DNA of 16,652 nucleotides from CAVPRW01 sp046727435 [NCBI: bacterium] (lineage in GTDB: Bacteria; Tectomicrobia; Entotheonellia; J063), in contig JBKPCR010000040.1 of the NCBI GenBank assembly GCA_046727435.1, positions 1 to 16,652 of the forward strand, written 5' to 3'. Of the stretch, positions 14,915-16,652 are shown piece after piece. A program made the position numbers and the translations under genes. The stretch's first letter is position 1, and each line of letters opens with the position of its first letter. Below the pieces are notes generated by a model that worked only from the letters and a program-made list of their open reading frames with translations, was not told the origin of the DNA and did no database searches.

Positions 14915-16561
14915 TCATGATTTTTGCGAATATTTGACGTCATACAACCGCATGTATGGCAGTCCAAGGAGGCGGAGTAAGTGCTGATGGTCCTCGGTGA
15001 GATTGAGAACGATCGGCCATTGGCCTACCTGACACAGCAAGTGGATCCCGACAAAATAATGAAACACCCAACGTGCCGTTGGATGTTGAATCCGCTTACC
15101 AGTTTGATGAGGAAACGTCGCCTCATGGTCTTTGAGCGCTTTGCGAATACGATATTCCAAGGCAGCATACACCAGCAAACACACCGTCATCACCATTAAC
15201 AGCGCCATGATGCGCTCAGGCTTTTTCAGATACAGCGAGGAAGCTAGAAACCTCGGGTCTTTGAGGAACCGAAACCCGCGCTCTGCCTGCACTTGGCCTT
15301 TGTAACCTCCCAGAATCTCTTGCGGCGGTAGTTGGGTCTCATCAAGCTGGTTAGTGGCCAGGATAAAACAGCTCTGCTGGTTGACGAGAGTCTGTCGGAC
15401 ACTAAGCGAGGCAGCCAAGGCCCCTTCGATGTGGTAGACGACCTGGTCGGGGTGAGCGCCTTGCCCAGGTCGTCCCCGTTTGCCATAGCGGGGCGTCGCG
15501 CGCACCGTGCTGGTGTGCAGGAAGGTGACCTGCAAGCCTTGCTCAAAAGTCGCAAGCGCCTGCTGTGCATCCGCTTTGCACGCAAAGGGGGTGCGGCATA
15601 ATTTCTTCAAGGCTTGGACTTCTTTGTCACTTTGCTGGCGCAACTGCTTGTCCACCGTACGCTGTGCTTGAGGCTGGCGGGCCTCGGAGTACAGGAGGAC
15701 CCAGCGTTGCTCGACCCCGCCATAGCTCGACGTCAAAGCGTGATAGCGATAGCCCTCGATCAGAGGCGCCATGGTCTGTGGATCGGCCTGGGCGAGGGCC
15801 GCCTGCGCTTCGTTCAAGGTCGCCGGGACGCGGGTGATCCACTTCCCGTCAGTATGTGCGAGCTTTTGGAGGTTGTCCTCGCTATAGAGGGCACTATCGG
15901 CCACCAAGTAGGTAGCCCCGTACATGGTGTGCAACTGATCGATGTGAGCATGGATCGCCTGACCAAACGCTTGGGCATCACTGCGGTGGCCACTGAGCGG
16001 TTTCATCAGGATGGGGAGCCCCGCCTGATGCTCCACCATCAGCTCCAACATGACTTGGTTGAGATCAGGTCGATGATCACGGCTGTAGCCCCGGGTGATG
16101 TGAATGACCTGTTCCGTGGGCTCCTCGTCACTGTTGTAGCGACCATCGACATGAAAGCTCGTACTGTCGAGGTGCGTATAGGTGGGCCGAAGGCCTAGAC
16201 GCTGGGCGGCGGTCACCGCCATCAGACTATAGAGTTCCGTCACCCCATAGTCATAGAGGGTATCCAAGGCTCGCCCGAGGGCATCATCGTTGAGTTGTTC
16301 GGGGGTAATGCGCGGGGAAATGAGACGGTATGTGGGCTTATTCTGGAAGAACCGAGGGACCAAATAGAGTGCCTGATTGATAAACCCCAGGCCATTGAGC
16401 ACCATCGCCTTGACAGCCTCGCCCACGGTGAGGTCTCGCATTTCAGGGTTTTGGTGGGTGGCTTGATCAATGACGTCCCCTAGGCCAAGTTCGTCGAACA
16501 TGCCAGCGACAAGGCCGAGGTGGTCCAAGACTTGGCTACGATAAGTAGGTTGATCGGCCAT
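14915..16561 (-). CDS. IS1634-family DDE transposase
   Basis: A 548-residue transposase of the IS4-like DDE superfamily, intact. The N-terminal part has the DUF4277-like start RSQVLDHLGLVAGMFDELGL and the segment LTVGEAVKAMVLNGLGFINQ (44-63). The catalytic triad is D132 in THLDSTSFHVDG, D222 in YLVADSALYSEDN and E427 in YKGQVQAERGFRFLKDP, the last close to the Y(2)R(3)E(6)K signature with K434. A long beta-rich insertion lies between the second Asp and the Glu. It ends in a TGA (14917-14915) only two bases from the terminal repeat. ATG at 16561-16559 is preceded by GAGGAG, both within a long hairpin. It shows no sign of decay, unlike the IS110 copy. Confidence 0.92.
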   Translation of the reverse strand: MADQPTYRSQVLDHLGLVAGMFDELGLGDVIDQATHQNPEMRDLTVGEAVKAMVLNGLGFINQALYLVPRFFQNKPTYRLISPRITPEQLNDDALGRALDTLYDYGVTELYSLMAVTAAQRLGLRPTYTHLDSTSFHVDGRYNSDEEPTEQVIHITRGYSRDHRPDLNQVMLELMVEHQAGLPILMKPLSGHRSDAQAFGQAIHAHIDQLHTMYGATYLVADSALYSEDNLQKLAHTDGKWITRVPATLNEAQAALAQADPQTMAPLIEGYRYHALTSSYGGVEQRWVLLYSEARQPQAQRTVDKQLRQQSDKEVQALKKLCRTPFACKADAQQALATFEQGLQVTFLHTSTVRATPRYGKRGRPGQGAHPDQVVYHIEGALAASLSVRQTLVNQQSCFILATNQLDETQLPPQEILGGYKGQVQAERGFRFLKDPRFLASSLYLKKPERIMALLMVMTVCLLVYAALEYRIRKALKDHEATFPHQTGKRIQHPTARWVFHYFVGIHLLCQVGQWPIVLNLTEDHQHLLRLLGLPYMRLYDVKYSQKS

Positions 16562-16594
16562 AATAATCTCCTCTCATCGTGAGGAGATTATTAT
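16560..16594 (-). promoter_or_regulatory. 14-bp inverted repeat hiding the transposase ribosome site
   Basis: ATAATAATCTCCTC (16560-16573) and GAGGAGATTATTAT (16581-16594) are perfect inverse copies around a seven-base loop. On the minus strand the inner arm carries GAGGAG, the Shine-Dalgarno sequence, and ends at the AT of the start codon. Any transcript entering from outside would fold it away, which would keep read-through transcription from producing transposase. Confidence 0.7.
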
Positions 16595-16635
16595 GAACCT
16601 CCAGCGAAACGCAAAAATAACTCGAAAAGCACGAC

Positions 16636-16646
16636 GAGGTGCGGAA
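16636..16646 (-). repeat. Right terminal inverted repeat of the IS1634-type element
   Basis: GAGGTGCGGAA on +, exact inverse of 14902-14912. Only six bases of flank remain after it. Confidence 0.75.
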
Positions 16647-16652
16647 AGTCGG

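Larger units (their letters stand above)
14902..16646 (-). mobile_element. IS1634-type insertion sequence, apparently complete
   Basis: It is about 1745 bases, with one intact transposase gene. TTCCGCACCTC at 14902-14912 and its exact inverse GAGGTGCGGAA at 16636-16646 mark the ends; GAC one base further out on both sides may extend the repeats. ATTTTTGCG near the left end (14920-14928) recurs inverted near the right end (16610-16618). No direct target repeat is evident: the left flank ends in CGGACA, and only AGTCGG remains on the right before the window stops. Confidence 0.8.

Noticed and set aside
15614-16198. A 194-codon plus-strand frame inside the IS1634-type element
   Set aside because: It is antisense to the intact transposase and shows no family features.
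1-16652. CRISPR arrays, tRNA or rRNA genes
   Set aside because: No regularly spaced direct repeats, and no cloverleaf or rRNA-like sequence was noticed by eye. A tRNAscan-SE or Infernal run would settle this.

Overview
The window looks like chromosomal DNA from a diderm (Gram-negative-type) bacterium of moderate G+C content. A tolB-pal-cpoB envelope cluster opens the window. No rRNA, tRNA or other strong taxonomic marker is visible, so the lineage is left open. Protein style suggests a non-proteobacterial group such as Nitrospirota or NC10, but this is an impression only.

Layout. Positions 1-2380 hold the end of tolB, then pal and cpoB (ybgF), all on +. Positions 2513-5536 hold a phosphoribosyltransferase-like protein (+), a GT4-type glycosyltransferase (-) and a HAD phosphatase (+); their joint role is unknown. 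Positions 5878-8951 form a + strand run: egtB and egtD for ergothioneine synthesis, then a peroxiredoxin-like gene with an in-frame TGA exactly where the family has the first Cys of its CxxC motif. A strong Shine-Dalgarno precedes the full-length start and a GC-rich hairpin follows the TGA, so this is best read as a selenocysteine protein (U45-P-K-C48). On the opposite strand, 10709-9020 encodes a radical SAM protein followed by a metallophosphoesterase-like protein, probably one transcript.

From about 10730 onward the region is accessory and disturbed. A short nuoN-like remnant abuts an IS110-family element whose transposase carries two in-frame stops. The element's 3' non-coding end is structured and could hold a bridge-type guide RNA. 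Next, on the - strand, come a small protein with a HEPN-like RX4H motif, a DUF1326 protein and a TIR-domain gene broken by an in-frame TAG. The HEPN-like gene ends inside a convincing integron attC site (12277-12386), and a weaker attC-like site (13680-13739) lies between the TIR gene and DUF1326, so this stretch resembles remains of a cassette array. No integron integrase is present in the window. An intact IS1634-type insertion sequence (about 14902-16646) abuts the 5' end of the TIR gene and appears to have removed its first beta strand.

The functional themes are envelope integrity (Tol-Pal), thiol/selenol redox protection (ergothioneine plus a putative selenoperoxiredoxin), and a decaying mobile region with defence-like genes.
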